Below are positions 57,437 to 64,000 of a stretch of DNA of 64,000 nucleotides, one piece after another. A program made the position numbers and the translations under genes. This stretch comes from an uncultured Clostridia bacterium (GTDB taxonomy: Bacteria > Bacillota > Clostridia > TANB77 > CAG-508), in NCBI GenBank assembly GCA_948735595.1, contig CAPXSA010000012.1:62001-126000 (forward strand), written 5' to 3'. Each line of letters starts with the position of its first letter. Position 1 is the stretch's first letter. The notes under the pieces were generated by a model, which searched no databases, was not told where the DNA came from, and worked only from the letters and a program-made list of their open reading frames with translations.

Positions 57437-58501
57437 ATGAACGAATTGGATAATATAGAAAATATAAATGTAGATAATCTTTATAATGATGTAGCAAATT
57501 TGATTGAAAAAGCAAAAATTCAAGTAGTTTCGCATGTTAATACAGAGTTTGTTATATTGAACTGGAACATTGGAAATAGAATAAAAAGTGAATTGCTAGA
57601 TAACAAAAAACCAGAATATGGAAAGAGAGTTATTAAAGAACTAAGCAAAAAATTAACTGAAAAATATGGTAGAGGTTACAGCTATTCAAATTTATATAGA
57701 ATGTTACAAATAAATGAAGATTTTGAAGATTTTGAAAATTTTGCGACATTGTCGCAAAAATTGAGTTGGTCTCATTTTGTAGAAATTGTAAAAATGGATA
57801 CTGACATTAAAAGAAAGTTTTATGCAACAATGTGTATGAATGAAAATTGGTCAGTAAGGACATTAAAAGAAAGAGTGGACTCGGCATTATTTGAAAGAAC
57901 AACTATATCTAAAAAGCCAGAACAAACAATAATGAATGATTTACAATTATTAACAAATGAAAATAAAATGACAACAGATTTATTTTTTAGAGATCCATAT
58001 ATTCTAGATTTCTTAGAATTGAAAGATACATATAGTGAGAAAGATTTAGAAAATGCAATAATAAATGAATTAGAAAAGTTTATTTTAGAAATGGGAAATG
58101 ATTTTGCATTCTTAGCTAGGCAAAAAAGAATAACAATAGATGGTAGAGATTATTATATGGATTTATTATTTTACCATAGAAAGTTAAAAAGATTAGTTGT
58201 TATTGAATTAAAATTAGATGAATTTAAACCAGAACATAAAGGACAAGTGGAATTATATTTAAAATGGCTTGATAAGTATGAAAAGGCAGAAGGAGAAGAA
58301 GCACCAGTAGCGATTATATTGTGTGCCACTAAAAGTGATATGATGACAGAACTACTTGAATTAGATAATAGTGGAATACATGTTGCACAATATCTTACTA
58401 ATTATGTTCCTAAAGCATTATTAGAGGAGAAATTTTTATCTAGTATAAAAAATGCTAAAATACAATTAGAGCAAAGAAATAGAAACGAAGGAAAAGAGTA
58501 G
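57437..58501 (+). CDS. DUF1016/YhcG-type PD-(D/E)XK nuclease domain protein
   Basis: 354 residues. The N-terminal DUF1016_N domain (NWNIGNRIKSELL, YSYSNLYRMLQI, LSWSHFVEIV) is followed by a YhcG-type nuclease domain with D in YYMDLLFYHRKLKRLVVIELK, where the D..E-x-K catalytic set is intact. Often found in defence or mobile regions. The coding region contains a palindrome TTTTGCGACA-t-TGTCGCAAAA (57739-57759), and a larger relative directly follows the stop. Extended -10 TGATATAAT lies about 50 nt upstream. Confidence 0.9.
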   Translation: MNELDNIENINVDNLYNDVANLIEKAKIQVVSHVNTEFVILNWNIGNRIKSELLDNKKPEYGKRVIKELSKKLTEKYGRGYSYSNLYRMLQINEDFEDFENFATLSQKLSWSHFVEIVKMDTDIKRKFYATMCMNENWSVRTLKERVDSALFERTTISKKPEQTIMNDLQLLTNENKMTTDLFFRDPYILDFLELKDTYSEKDLENAIINELEKFILEMGNDFAFLARQKRITIDGRDYYMDLLFYHRKLKRLVVIELKLDEFKPEHKGQVELYLKWLDKYEKAEGEEAPVAIILCATKSDMMTELLELDNSGIHVAQYLTNYVPKALLEEKFLSSIKNAKIQLEQRNRNEGKE

Positions 58502-58536
58502 TTTAAATTTTTGCGACACTGTCGCAAAAATTTAAA
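58502..58536. repeat. perfect 17-bp palindrome after the DUF1016 gene
   Basis: TTTAAATTTTTGCGACA, one C, then its exact complement. The inner GCGACA-TGTCGC is the same as the palindrome inside the gene at 57739-57759. It could terminate transcription, but there is no clear T run. Confidence 0.8.
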
Positions 58537-58545
58537 AGGTAATAC

Positions 58546-59086
58546 AGCTTTAGATTTAGAAATAAGTCTAAGGCTTATTTTTATGGAAATTTTTTGTCTA
58601 CATTAACAAGAAGTAGGTTTACTTAAATGACAAAAGAAAAACGTCTAAAACTAAAAATAAAGGAAAGTAAAAGGAAGAATATTCTAACAGAGAGTATGCT
58701 AAACCATACGCAAATGTGAAAAGCTACATTTGCATATAAGAAATCAGCTACTAGAGTAAATTAACTACTTTGGTGGCTGATTTTTTTTCGTTAAAGTTGC
58801 TAAGCAAGCAACTTTAGCGAAAACCTAAAAAATACTACTTGTATTTTTTAGGCAAATGGGTGTGGGGTGTCCCTGCCACACTAACACTTTTTGAAGCGAT
58901 AAGCAAAAAAGTGTTGTAGTGTGTTACAATACTGTACTGAACCCAAAATGTTAGACAAAACATGGAGGGTTCATTTTTTATGTGAAAATATCCCAAAACT
59001 ATTGATTAAAACATATCATTTTGGGTAAAATAGATATATAGAACTAAACAGTTAAAAGAGACCAATAAACAAAGGAGGGAAAAAGA
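58546..59086. other. 541-nt non-coding stretch packed with hairpins
   Basis: No convincing gene. From left: hairpin AGCTTTAGA/TCTAAGGCT with T5 (58546-58584, like the yqeY terminator); terminator AATCAGCTAC / GTGGCTGATT with T8 (about 58742-58789); hairpins AAAGTTGCT/AGCAACTTT and CCTAAAAAATAC/GTATTTTTTAGG; then GAACCC/GGGTTC with T6 at 58939-58982, beginning TGTACTGAACCC, like an IS3-family end and like 34816-34855. Confidence 0.6.
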
Positions 59087-59401
59087 ATGGAGCAAACGAA
59101 AAGAGAAAGTGATTCAATAGATATGTTAAGCAAAATATATGATGTAAGGCAAGAGGAATTACAATCGGAAGATGGTATGGACAGAAGAATACTAAAAAGT
59201 GAATTAAATGGAATAGAATTAGAGAAAATAGAAGAAACCATAAAAAGTTTAAATGAGGATATAGTAGTAAAAGAAAAAGTAATTAATGATGTACAGAAGC
59301 TAGTAGAAGATTATCAATTAAAAATTGCCTACTATAGTGAAAAAAACTATAAAATAGGATTTAAAGACGCTTTTTCACTATGTAGGCAATGTGAGAGGTA
59401 G
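59087..59401 (+). CDS. hypothetical coiled-coil protein
   Basis: 104 residues, no signal peptide or membrane helix. Glu/Lys-rich, predicted almost wholly helical (DMLSKIYDVRQEELQSEDGM, LEKIEETIKSLNEDIVVKEK). The end FKDAFSLCRQCER has a Cys-x-x-Cys. Good ribosome-binding site AAAGGAGGG. I do not recognise a family. It stands alone between a hairpin-rich gap and engB on the other strand. Confidence 0.7.
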   Translation: MEQTKRESDSIDMLSKIYDVRQEELQSEDGMDRRILKSELNGIELEKIEETIKSLNEDIVVKEKVINDVQKLVEDYQLKIAYYSEKNYKIGFKDAFSLCRQCER

Positions 59402-59486
59402 TATAAATACTGGAAATATTTTCTGATATCACAAGAATACCGGAAGAAAATCAAAAAAATTTCTGGTATTTATTAAAATGACTATT

Positions 59487-60069
59487 TTAAAAATACTTTT
59501 CTAATTCCTCCCATACCTTTTGGGTGTATACTTTTCTTTCACTAGAAAAAGGAAGAAAAACCATATCTTTTAGTGGATTTAAAGTTTTTTGTAGGTTTTC
59601 TACCATGCTGTCTACCTTAGTAATAGCAATTTTGTCAGCTTTATTAGCGATGACTAAACAAGGCAAATTGGTTTTGAAAATATAGTCATACATAAGCTTA
59701 TCATTTGTTGTTGGTTCATGACGAATATCAATCACAAAAACAATTAAAGCAATTTTTTTACTTTTTTGCAGATATTCTTCAATAAAACTACCAACTTTAG
59801 CTTGTTCTTGCTTAGACATTTTACTATAACCGATAACCAGGTAAATCTACTAAATAAAATTGGTTATCCATGTTATAGAAATTAATTTGTCTAGTTTTAC
59901 CAGGTTCACTACTGGTTCTAGCTAATTTCTTACGATTTACTAAAGTATTGATAAATGAAGACTTTCCCACATTTGATTTTCCTACCAATACAATTTCTGG
60001 TAAGTCATTTTGTGGGTATTGCTTAGGACTTACAGCAGAAACTGTTAAAACTGGATTTTTAACTATCAT
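59487..60069 (-). CDS. engB: ribosome-biogenesis GTPase EngB (YsxC/YihA), +1 frameshift at CGG
   Basis: 193 residues, the family's usual length, when C59832 of the in-frame CGG (minus strand) is skipped. Zero frame ends [12 protein letters not shown]; +1 gives [15 protein letters not shown], the invariant EngB G3 region. G1 [13 protein letters not shown]4 ANKADK and G5-region FSS are intact. EngB acts in 50S assembly and is essential in most bacteria tested, so the gene is unlikely to be a pseudogene. The downstream frame has no ribosome-binding site of its own. Confidence 0.93.
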
Positions 60070-60087
60070 GAAATCTCCTTCTATATA

Positions 60088-60116
60088 TTGACATTTTTAC
60101 AATATTTTATTATAAT
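60088..60116 (+). promoter_or_regulatory. promoter of the antitoxin RNA
   Basis: TTGACA (60088-60093), 17 nt, TATAAT (60111-60116), a perfect consensus with no coding sequence downstream. Confidence 0.88.
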
Positions 60117-60122
60117 AAAGAA

Positions 60123-60207
60123 AGTAAGAAGCCACAAAGTGTGGTTACCAATAATGGAAATATATTAAAAAGCCTATCTCTATTGGTATGCAGAGATAGG
60201 TTTTTTT
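60123..60207 (+). ncRNA. putative type I antitoxin small RNA
   Basis: About 85 nt between a consensus promoter and a strong terminator, with no open frame. It runs toward the small hydrophobic toxin gene and overlaps its 3' end and terminator. Its 5' part contains CCACAAAGTGTGG, a short hairpin, and the sequence GAAAGTAAGAA, also found at the start of the toxin mRNA. The layout matches txpA/RatA-type convergent pairs. Confidence 0.7.
60167..60207. terminator. bidirectional terminator shared by toxin and antitoxin
   Basis: 9-bp perfect stem CCTATCTCT (60173-60181) / AGAGATAGG (60192-60200), flanked by A5 on the left and T7 on the right, so it works in both directions. Confidence 0.9.
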
Positions 60208-60316
60208 ATTTGCTAATAATAATCACTAAAGCAATTATTAAGGCAATTGTAATGATAGTTACGCCAATCAAGGCATAGAAGAGTAAATAGATAATGACTA
60301 AACTATATTCTACCAT
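60206..60316 (-). CDS. small hydrophobic type I toxin (holin-like)
   Basis: 36 residues: MVEYSLVIIYLLFYALIGVT followed by a hydrophobic run ending LVIIISK. One membrane helix, almost no charge, like TxpA/BsrG and holin-like toxins. The ribosome-binding site AAGGAGGTGG is perfect but can pair with CCACCT 9 nt upstream, hiding it in the mRNA leader. It has its own consensus promoter at 60377-60405, and its stop codon lies in the T run of the shared terminator. The protein is too short for most annotation pipelines. Confidence 0.75.
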   Translation of the reverse strand: MVEYSLVIIYLLFYALIGVTIITIALIIALVIIISK

Positions 60317-60376
60317 ATAACCACCTCCTTTATGTAGGTGGCAACCACACTCTGCTTTTTCTTACTTTCTTATACA

Positions 60377-60405
60377 ATTATAAGTGAATGAAATGCATAA
60401 GTCAA
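60377..60405 (-). promoter_or_regulatory. promoter of the toxin mRNA
   Basis: Minus strand TTGACT (complement 60400-60405), 17 nt, TATAAT (complement 60377-60382). Confidence 0.88.
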
Positions 60406-60425
60406 TATAAATAAAACAAATTTTC

Positions 60426-61712
60426 TTATTTATTGGGCACTAACACTTTTGTTCCGCCCATATATGGCCATAATACTTCAGGAATTGTAATGCTTCCATC
60501 TTCTTGGTAGTGATTTTCTAAAAATGCGATTAACATACGAGGAGGAGCAACTACAGTATTATTCAAAGTATGTGCATAATAATTTCCTTTTTCACCTTTA
60601 ATACGAATACCTAAACGTCTAGCTTGAGCATCTGTTAAGTTAGAGCAACTACCAACCTCAAAATATTTTTGTTGTCTTGGGCTCCAAGCCTCGACATCAC
60701 AGCTTTTAGCTTTCAAATCAGCCAAATCTCCACTACAACATTCTAAAGTACGGACAGGAATATCCATGCTCCTAAATAGTTCAACTGTATAAGACCATAA
60801 TTTTTCATACCATTCCCAGCTATCTTCTGGCTCACAAACAACTATCATTTCTTGTTTTTCAAATTGATGAATACGATAAACGCCACGTTCTTCAATACCA
60901 TGTGCACCTTTTTCTTTTCTAAAGCAAGGAGAATAAGAAGTCATAGAATATGGTAGTTCACTTTTTTGAAGCAATTGCTCTTTAAATTTACCAATCATAG
61001 AATGCTCACTAGTACCAATTAAGTATAAATCTTCTCCTTCAATTTTATACATCATAGCATCCATTTCTTCAAAACTCATAACACCAGTTACCACATTACT
61101 ACGAATCATAAAAGGTGGAACACAATAAGTAAACCCTTTATGAATCATGAAATCTCTTGCATATGAAATTACCGCTGAATGAAGTCTTGCAATATCACCC
61201 ATTAAATAGTAAAAACCATTACCAGCAACTCTACGAGCACTATCTAAATCAATACCATGAAAAGACTCCATAATATCTGTATGATAAGGAATTTCATAAG
61301 ATGGTACAATAGGTTCTCCAAACTTTTCAATTTCTACATTCTCACTATCATCTTTTCCAATAGGAACAGACTCATGAACCATGTTAGGAATTTTCATCAT
61401 TCTCTCTTTAATTTGATTAGCCAAATTTTCTTCTAAAGCTTCATTTTCTACTAAGCTTTGATTAATTTCTTGTACCTTAGTTTTTATTTTCTCAGCTTCT
61501 TCCTTTTGTCCTTGTTTCATCAAGTTACCAATTTCGCCACTTAAGGAATTTCTTTGGCTACGAAGTTCATCACCCTTTAAAGTAGCTTCACGTTTCTTCT
61601 GGTCTAATTCCAAAACCTCGTCAACAAGTACTAATTTGTGTTCTTGAAATTTCTTCTTCATGTTTTCTTTTACTAAATCTGCACTTTCCCTTAACAATTT
61701 AATGTCAATCAT
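60426..61712 (-). CDS. serS: seryl-tRNA synthetase
   Basis: 428-residue class II synthetase. An N-terminal coiled-coil arm (about 30-100) binds the tRNA-Ser long arm; motif 2 is SPCFRKEKGAHG with RGVYRIHQFEK, and motif 3 is in NNTVVAPPRMLIAFLE. ATG with AAGGAGG at normal distance. It is controlled by a T-box leader, but a REP-like element sits between the T-box terminator and the start codon. Confidence 0.96.
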   Translation of the reverse strand: MIDIKLLRESADLVKENMKKKFQEHKLVLVDEVLELDQKKREATLKGDELRSQRNSLSGEIGNLMKQGQKEEAEKIKTKVQEINQSLVENEALEENLANQIKERMMKIPNMVHESVPIGKDDSENVEIEKFGEPIVPSYEIPYHTDIMESFHGIDLDSARRVAGNGFYYLMGDIARLHSAVISYARDFMIHKGFTYCVPPFMIRSNVVTGVMSFEEMDAMMYKIEGEDLYLIGTSEHSMIGKFKEQLLQKSELPYSMTSYSPCFRKEKGAHGIEERGVYRIHQFEKQEMIVVCEPEDSWEWYEKLWSYTVELFRSMDIPVRTLECCSGDLADLKAKSCDVEAWSPRQQKYFEVGSCSNLTDAQARRLGIRIKGEKGNYYAHTLNNTVVAPPRMLIAFLENHYQEDGSITIPEVLWPYMGGTKVLVPNK

Positions 61713-61736
61713 TCAAATAACCTCCTTCTTCAATTT

Positions 61737-61830
61737 GTCAGTTTGGGGACGTTAGTTTAACTGACATGTGTCCCCTAACTGACATTATTATTTTTATGTC
61801 AGTTAAACTAACGTCCCTAAACTGACATGT
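61737..61830. repeat. REP-like palindrome between the serS T-box and serS
   Basis: GTCAGTTTGGGGACGTTAGT at 61737 pairs imperfectly over about 31 bp with ATGTCAGTTAAACTAACGTC... ending 61826; a nested partner TGTCCCCTAACTGAC lies at 61770-61784. Shares its words with 36312 and 51288. Confidence 0.85.
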
Positions 61831-61845
61831 ACCTAGCTGACAAAC

Positions 61846-62128
61846 AAAAATCCTCGCCCAAAAATAAGGGCGAGGTATTATTTCTCACGGTACCACCTTA
61901 ATTATTTGCCAAATAGAATCATCTTATGCTATAATAACCAAACACAAGAAAACTAAATAGCAAATATCTTATAATGCTGATAACCGAGCATCAAACGGTT
62001 TTGCTCTTCACAAAAAACTTTGAGAGTGGATTCATAAGAGCTTTTAAACTATTTTCACCAAGCATAGTCTCTCTAAATAAAAGGAACCTATTACTAATCT
62101 CTCATCCAATGTTTTTTATATTATGCCA
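61846..62128 (-). promoter_or_regulatory. T-box leader controlling serS
   Basis: On the minus strand, the T-box AAGGTGGTACCGTG (complement 61886-61899) precedes a terminator CCTCGCCC/GGGCGAGG with T5 (complement 61846-61875). Stem I begins with AGAGA near 62095. The probable specifier is UCC (Ser) in GAATCCACTCTC near 62030. Uncharged tRNA-Ser would favour the antiterminator. Confidence 0.92.
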
Positions 62129-62239
62129 CTTATTGTAACATCATATTCCAAAAAAATCAATATTTTAGAAATAATTTTATCAATTGAATGAAATTTTTAA
62201 CATAGGGTAAAATCAAAAGAGAAAAGGAGCAGAAGAAAA

Positions 62240-63085
62240 ATGGTAGCATGGGAATTTATCAAATTCATATTTTTTTCTGGGCTAATAGTTGTCATATCCA
62301 AATATGCACTAGTTCCAGTATTAAGAAAACTAGCAGAAAGCTTAAATTTAAAACCAAAAACAGTAGGAAACATTGCAGGGGTTGCTACTTCTGTGCCAGA
62401 ATTACTAACTGTCTCCTTTTCAGCAGTCACAGGACTAGTAAGTGCAAGTGCCTACAATATTATTAGTTCTAATATTATTAATACTGTACAATATTCATTG
62501 GCTATCTTCCTAAATAAAAATCAAAAGCATTTGCAAAATAAGGCACTAAAAACAGATTTAATTTTAGTGTTATTTACAATTATCATTCCAATTGCAATGA
62601 TGACTTTTCATATGGAGTTTTCCGTTAGCATAGTTCCCATCTTTATTCTTTTATTTCTGCTATTTTATTTTATCAATCATAATGTTCATAAACTATATTT
62701 GCATAAGATAACAGAGGAAGAAAGAAAGATTGAAGAGGAGGAAAAGTGGGTAAGAGGAAAGAAAAAGATAATGATAAAATACACTATTTTGCTTTTTATC
62801 ATTAGTATTTTACTATATGCTATTGGAAATTTATTAAGTGATACTTTAGAGAGTTTATGTGTACAATTTCAAATTCCACAATTAATAATAGGGGTATTGT
62901 TAGGATTTATTACAAGTATTCCAGAATTAATTACTTTCTTTGAATCACAAAAACATCATAAAGAACAAGAAAATGGAGAAGATGGTGTGATTGAAGCAAC
63001 TAGCAATTTATTAACTTCCAACATCTTAAATTTATTTGTGATACAATCTATTGGAATTTTGCTTTTTAGCATTTTTGGTGGATAG
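62240..63085 (+). CDS. CaCA-family Ca2+/Na+ antiporter-like protein
   Basis: 281 residues with two groups of membrane helices separated by a charged loop (about 155-175). The two alpha repeats are visible: GVATSVPELLTVSFSA...SSNIIN (near 53-82) and GFITSIPELITFFES...TSNLLTSNILN (near 220-266), each with the acidic P-E ion-binding pair. The first repeat starts close to the N-terminus, so it is slightly shorter than YrbG. AAAGGAG upstream. The exchanged ion is not determined. Confidence 0.85.
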   Translation: MVAWEFIKFIFFSGLIVVISKYALVPVLRKLAESLNLKPKTVGNIAGVATSVPELLTVSFSAVTGLVSASAYNIISSNIINTVQYSLAIFLNKNQKHLQNKALKTDLILVLFTIIIPIAMMTFHMEFSVSIVPIFILLFLLFYFINHNVHKLYLHKITEEERKIEEEEKWVRGKKKIMIKYTILLFIISILLYAIGNLLSDTLESLCVQFQIPQLIIGVLLGFITSIPELITFFESQKHHKEQENGEDGVIEATSNLLTSNILNLFVIQSIGILLFSIFGG

Positions 63086-63170
63086 CTAAGGTAATTTCTT
63101 TCCAAATTTTGAATAAAAATAATAAAAATGCATAAAATCTATCAGAAATGAAATAGAAAGGACGAAGGAC

Positions 63171-63443
63171 ATGGAAGGATACTTAAAGGAAGAAAAGATT
63201 TCTGATAAAACAGAAGAAGAGAAAAAAGTAGAACTGATTATGAGTGTATTAAAAACTAAAGGAGAGTTAGATTTAGCGATTAAAAACTTTGAAACTGCAG
63301 AAAAAGGATTAGTAGATTATTATACCTATCAAATTAAAGCTAGTAAAAGTAAATTAGACTACTTGGTAAGTAAGGCAAGAGATAAAGGTATTTCACTTAA
63401 TATGATACAAGAATTATATTTTAGAAAAAATCAAGTAGGATAA
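63171..63443 (+). CDS. yaaL: DUF2508 family protein (YaaL-like)
   Basis: 90-residue helical cytosolic protein. The middle (GELDLAIKNFETAEKGLVDYYTYQIKASKSKLDYLVSKA) is the DUF2508 pattern. In B. subtilis yaaL lies directly before bofA, and the same order holds here with a 55-nt gap, which supports both calls. Function unknown. Confidence 0.82.
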   Translation: MEGYLKEEKISDKTEEEKKVELIMSVLKTKGELDLAIKNFETAEKGLVDYYTYQIKASKSKLDYLVSKARDKGISLNMIQELYFRKNQVG

Positions 63444-63498
63444 GTTATATTTGTCCAAGTTTTATCATAACTATAAGTAAAAGGTATGGTGATAAAAC

Positions 63499-63760
63499 TT
63501 GGACATTTCTACTATTTTCATTATTTTAGGATGTATTGTTGGTTTGTGGATCGTAGGGAAAATGTTTTCCATTCCGCTCAAGGCCGTTTTTAAATTAGTT
63601 ACGAATTCTATTTTAGGTGGAATTCTAATTTTTGTAATCAATTTAATTGGAGGCACCTTTGGATTTCATATTGGGTTAAATGTAGGTACTTCGATTTTAG
63701 TAGGTATCTTAGGTATTCCACGGTGCTATATTATTAATTGTATTGAAAATATTTATGTGA
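63499..63760 (+). CDS. bofA: pro-sigma-K processing inhibitor BofA, +1 frameshift at CGG
   Basis: 86 residues with +1 at CGG 63721, the normal BofA length (87 in B. subtilis). BofA is a mother-cell membrane protein that inhibits the SpoIVFB protease. Zero frame reads GIPRCYIINCIENIYVKLKN; skipping C63721 gives GIPGAILLIVLKIFM-stop, the hydrophobic BofA ending with its conserved Pro-Gly. Two membrane regions (about 4-20 and 38-60) plus the restored C-terminal helix. TTG start with GGTG upstream. It follows yaaL as in Bacillus. Confidence 0.9.
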
Positions 63761-63772
63761 AATTAAAAAATA

Positions 63773-63802
63773 AACTCCTCTAAAAATAAAGAGGAGTTAT
63801 TT
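63773..63802. terminator. bidirectional terminator between bofA and glmS
   Basis: AACTCCTCT (63773-63781) / AGAGGAGTT (63790-63798) with flanking A and T runs; serves both convergent genes. Confidence 0.85.
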
Positions 63803-63807
63803 TCATA

Positions 63808-64000
63808 TTATTCTACTGTAACAGATTTTGCTAAATTTCTTGGTTTATCAACATCTAAGCCCTTAGATTTAGAAATATAATAAGCAAGTAATTGAAGAGG
63901 CACAACAGAAAGAATAGGAGAAATTAAACTGTCTACTTCTGGAATGCGAATAATAAAATCAAAATTTACATTCGTTAAATCTTGGTTAGTAACTACTATA
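63808..64000 (-). CDS. glmS: glutamine-fructose-6-phosphate aminotransferase, 3' end only
   Basis: The last 63 codons of GlmS, cut by the right window edge. The visible C-terminus ([49 protein letters not shown]) is the very conserved end of the isomerase domain that closes over fructose 6-phosphate. GlmS makes glucosamine 6-phosphate for peptidoglycan. It runs toward bofA. No CGG in the visible part. Confidence 0.96.
   Translation of the reverse strand, partial: IVVTNQDLTNVNFDFIIRIPEVDSLISPILSVVPLQLLAYYISKSKGLDVDKPRNLAKSVTVE

Noticed and set aside
10443..63723. The nine CGG frame changes as sequencing or assembly errors
   Set aside because: All nine are the same event (one C before GGN), always on a codon boundary, on both strands, only in genes, with the C sitting next to conserved glycines where the family is known. 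Random indels would vary in base, frame and location. Raw reads would still be needed to exclude it fully.
10443..63723. CGG reassigned to another amino acid (as reported for Gln or Trp in some lineages)
   Set aside because: A simple reassignment keeps the frame, but here the frame must change by +1 for the downstream protein to make sense.

Overview
The window is A+T-rich DNA (GC roughly one third by eye) from an anaerobic, low-GC Firmicute. The gene set points to the Clostridia: a four-subunit 2-oxoacid:ferredoxin oxidoreductase, ferredoxins, Spo0E-like, CwlD, BofA/YaaL and GerS-like sporulation or germination genes, MinD/MinE, sortase and a serS T-box. An uncultured, spore-forming-lineage gut clostridium is the likeliest source (inference). 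No rRNA, tRNA or CRISPR array is visible.

Layout. 1-4.8 kb: prs (cut by the window edge), rpsU, yqeY, an inactive/active pair of M16 peptidases and a Spo0E-like gene. 5.0-19.1 kb: a compact type IV secretion-like locus with three VirB2-type pilins, PrgI, a TraC-like protein, VirB4 ATPase, VirB6, two VirB8-like proteins, a two-headed VirB1-like wall hydrolase and an unknown protein. It has no relaxase, coupling protein or integrase and sits between housekeeping genes. 19.1-28.3 kb: cwlD and a giant cyclic-glucan-synthase-like gene. 28.8-34.8 kb: a PhoP/PhoR-type two-component pair, two signal peptidases, holB, ricT and ferredoxin. 35.3-38.6 kb (minus): the por operon. 38.8-47.7 kb: ccdA-thioredoxin, cca, a LamG protein, minD-minE, rodA, dusB and a gerS-like gene. 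47.8-56 kb: mazF, a patatin, ksgA, sortase, M15 peptidase, trmL, gltX and DUF951. 56-59.4 kb is an accessory patch with relics, a split TnpV, a DUF1016 nuclease and orphan genes. 59.5-64 kb: engB, a type I toxin-antitoxin locus, serS with its T-box, a CaCA antiporter, yaaL, bofA and the 3' end of glmS.

The main observation is a recoding signal. Eight genes (virB6-like, virB1-like, cwlD, the glucan synthase, porA, a patatin twice, engB, bofA) each appear broken. In all nine places the break is an in-frame CGG codon, and skipping its C (+1) restores the protein and places a glycine (GGN) there, at a family-conserved position wherever I know the family. I read every cgg/ccg in the window. No other in-frame CGG occurs in a gene of native composition, while CGT, CGC, CGA, AGA and AGG are used for arginine. 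The only other in-frame CGGs are four in two GC-rich orphan genes of foreign appearance. This suggests that CGG is not an ordinary arginine codon here but acts as a +1 frameshift (or CGGN quadruplet) codon. Neither a tRNA nor expression evidence can be seen in the window.

Other notable structure: several families of intergenic palindromes with a shared core but locus-specific, mutually complementary outer arms; a REP-like family built on GTCAGTTnnGGGACG; and a type I toxin-antitoxin locus with matched convergent promoters and a shared bidirectional terminator.
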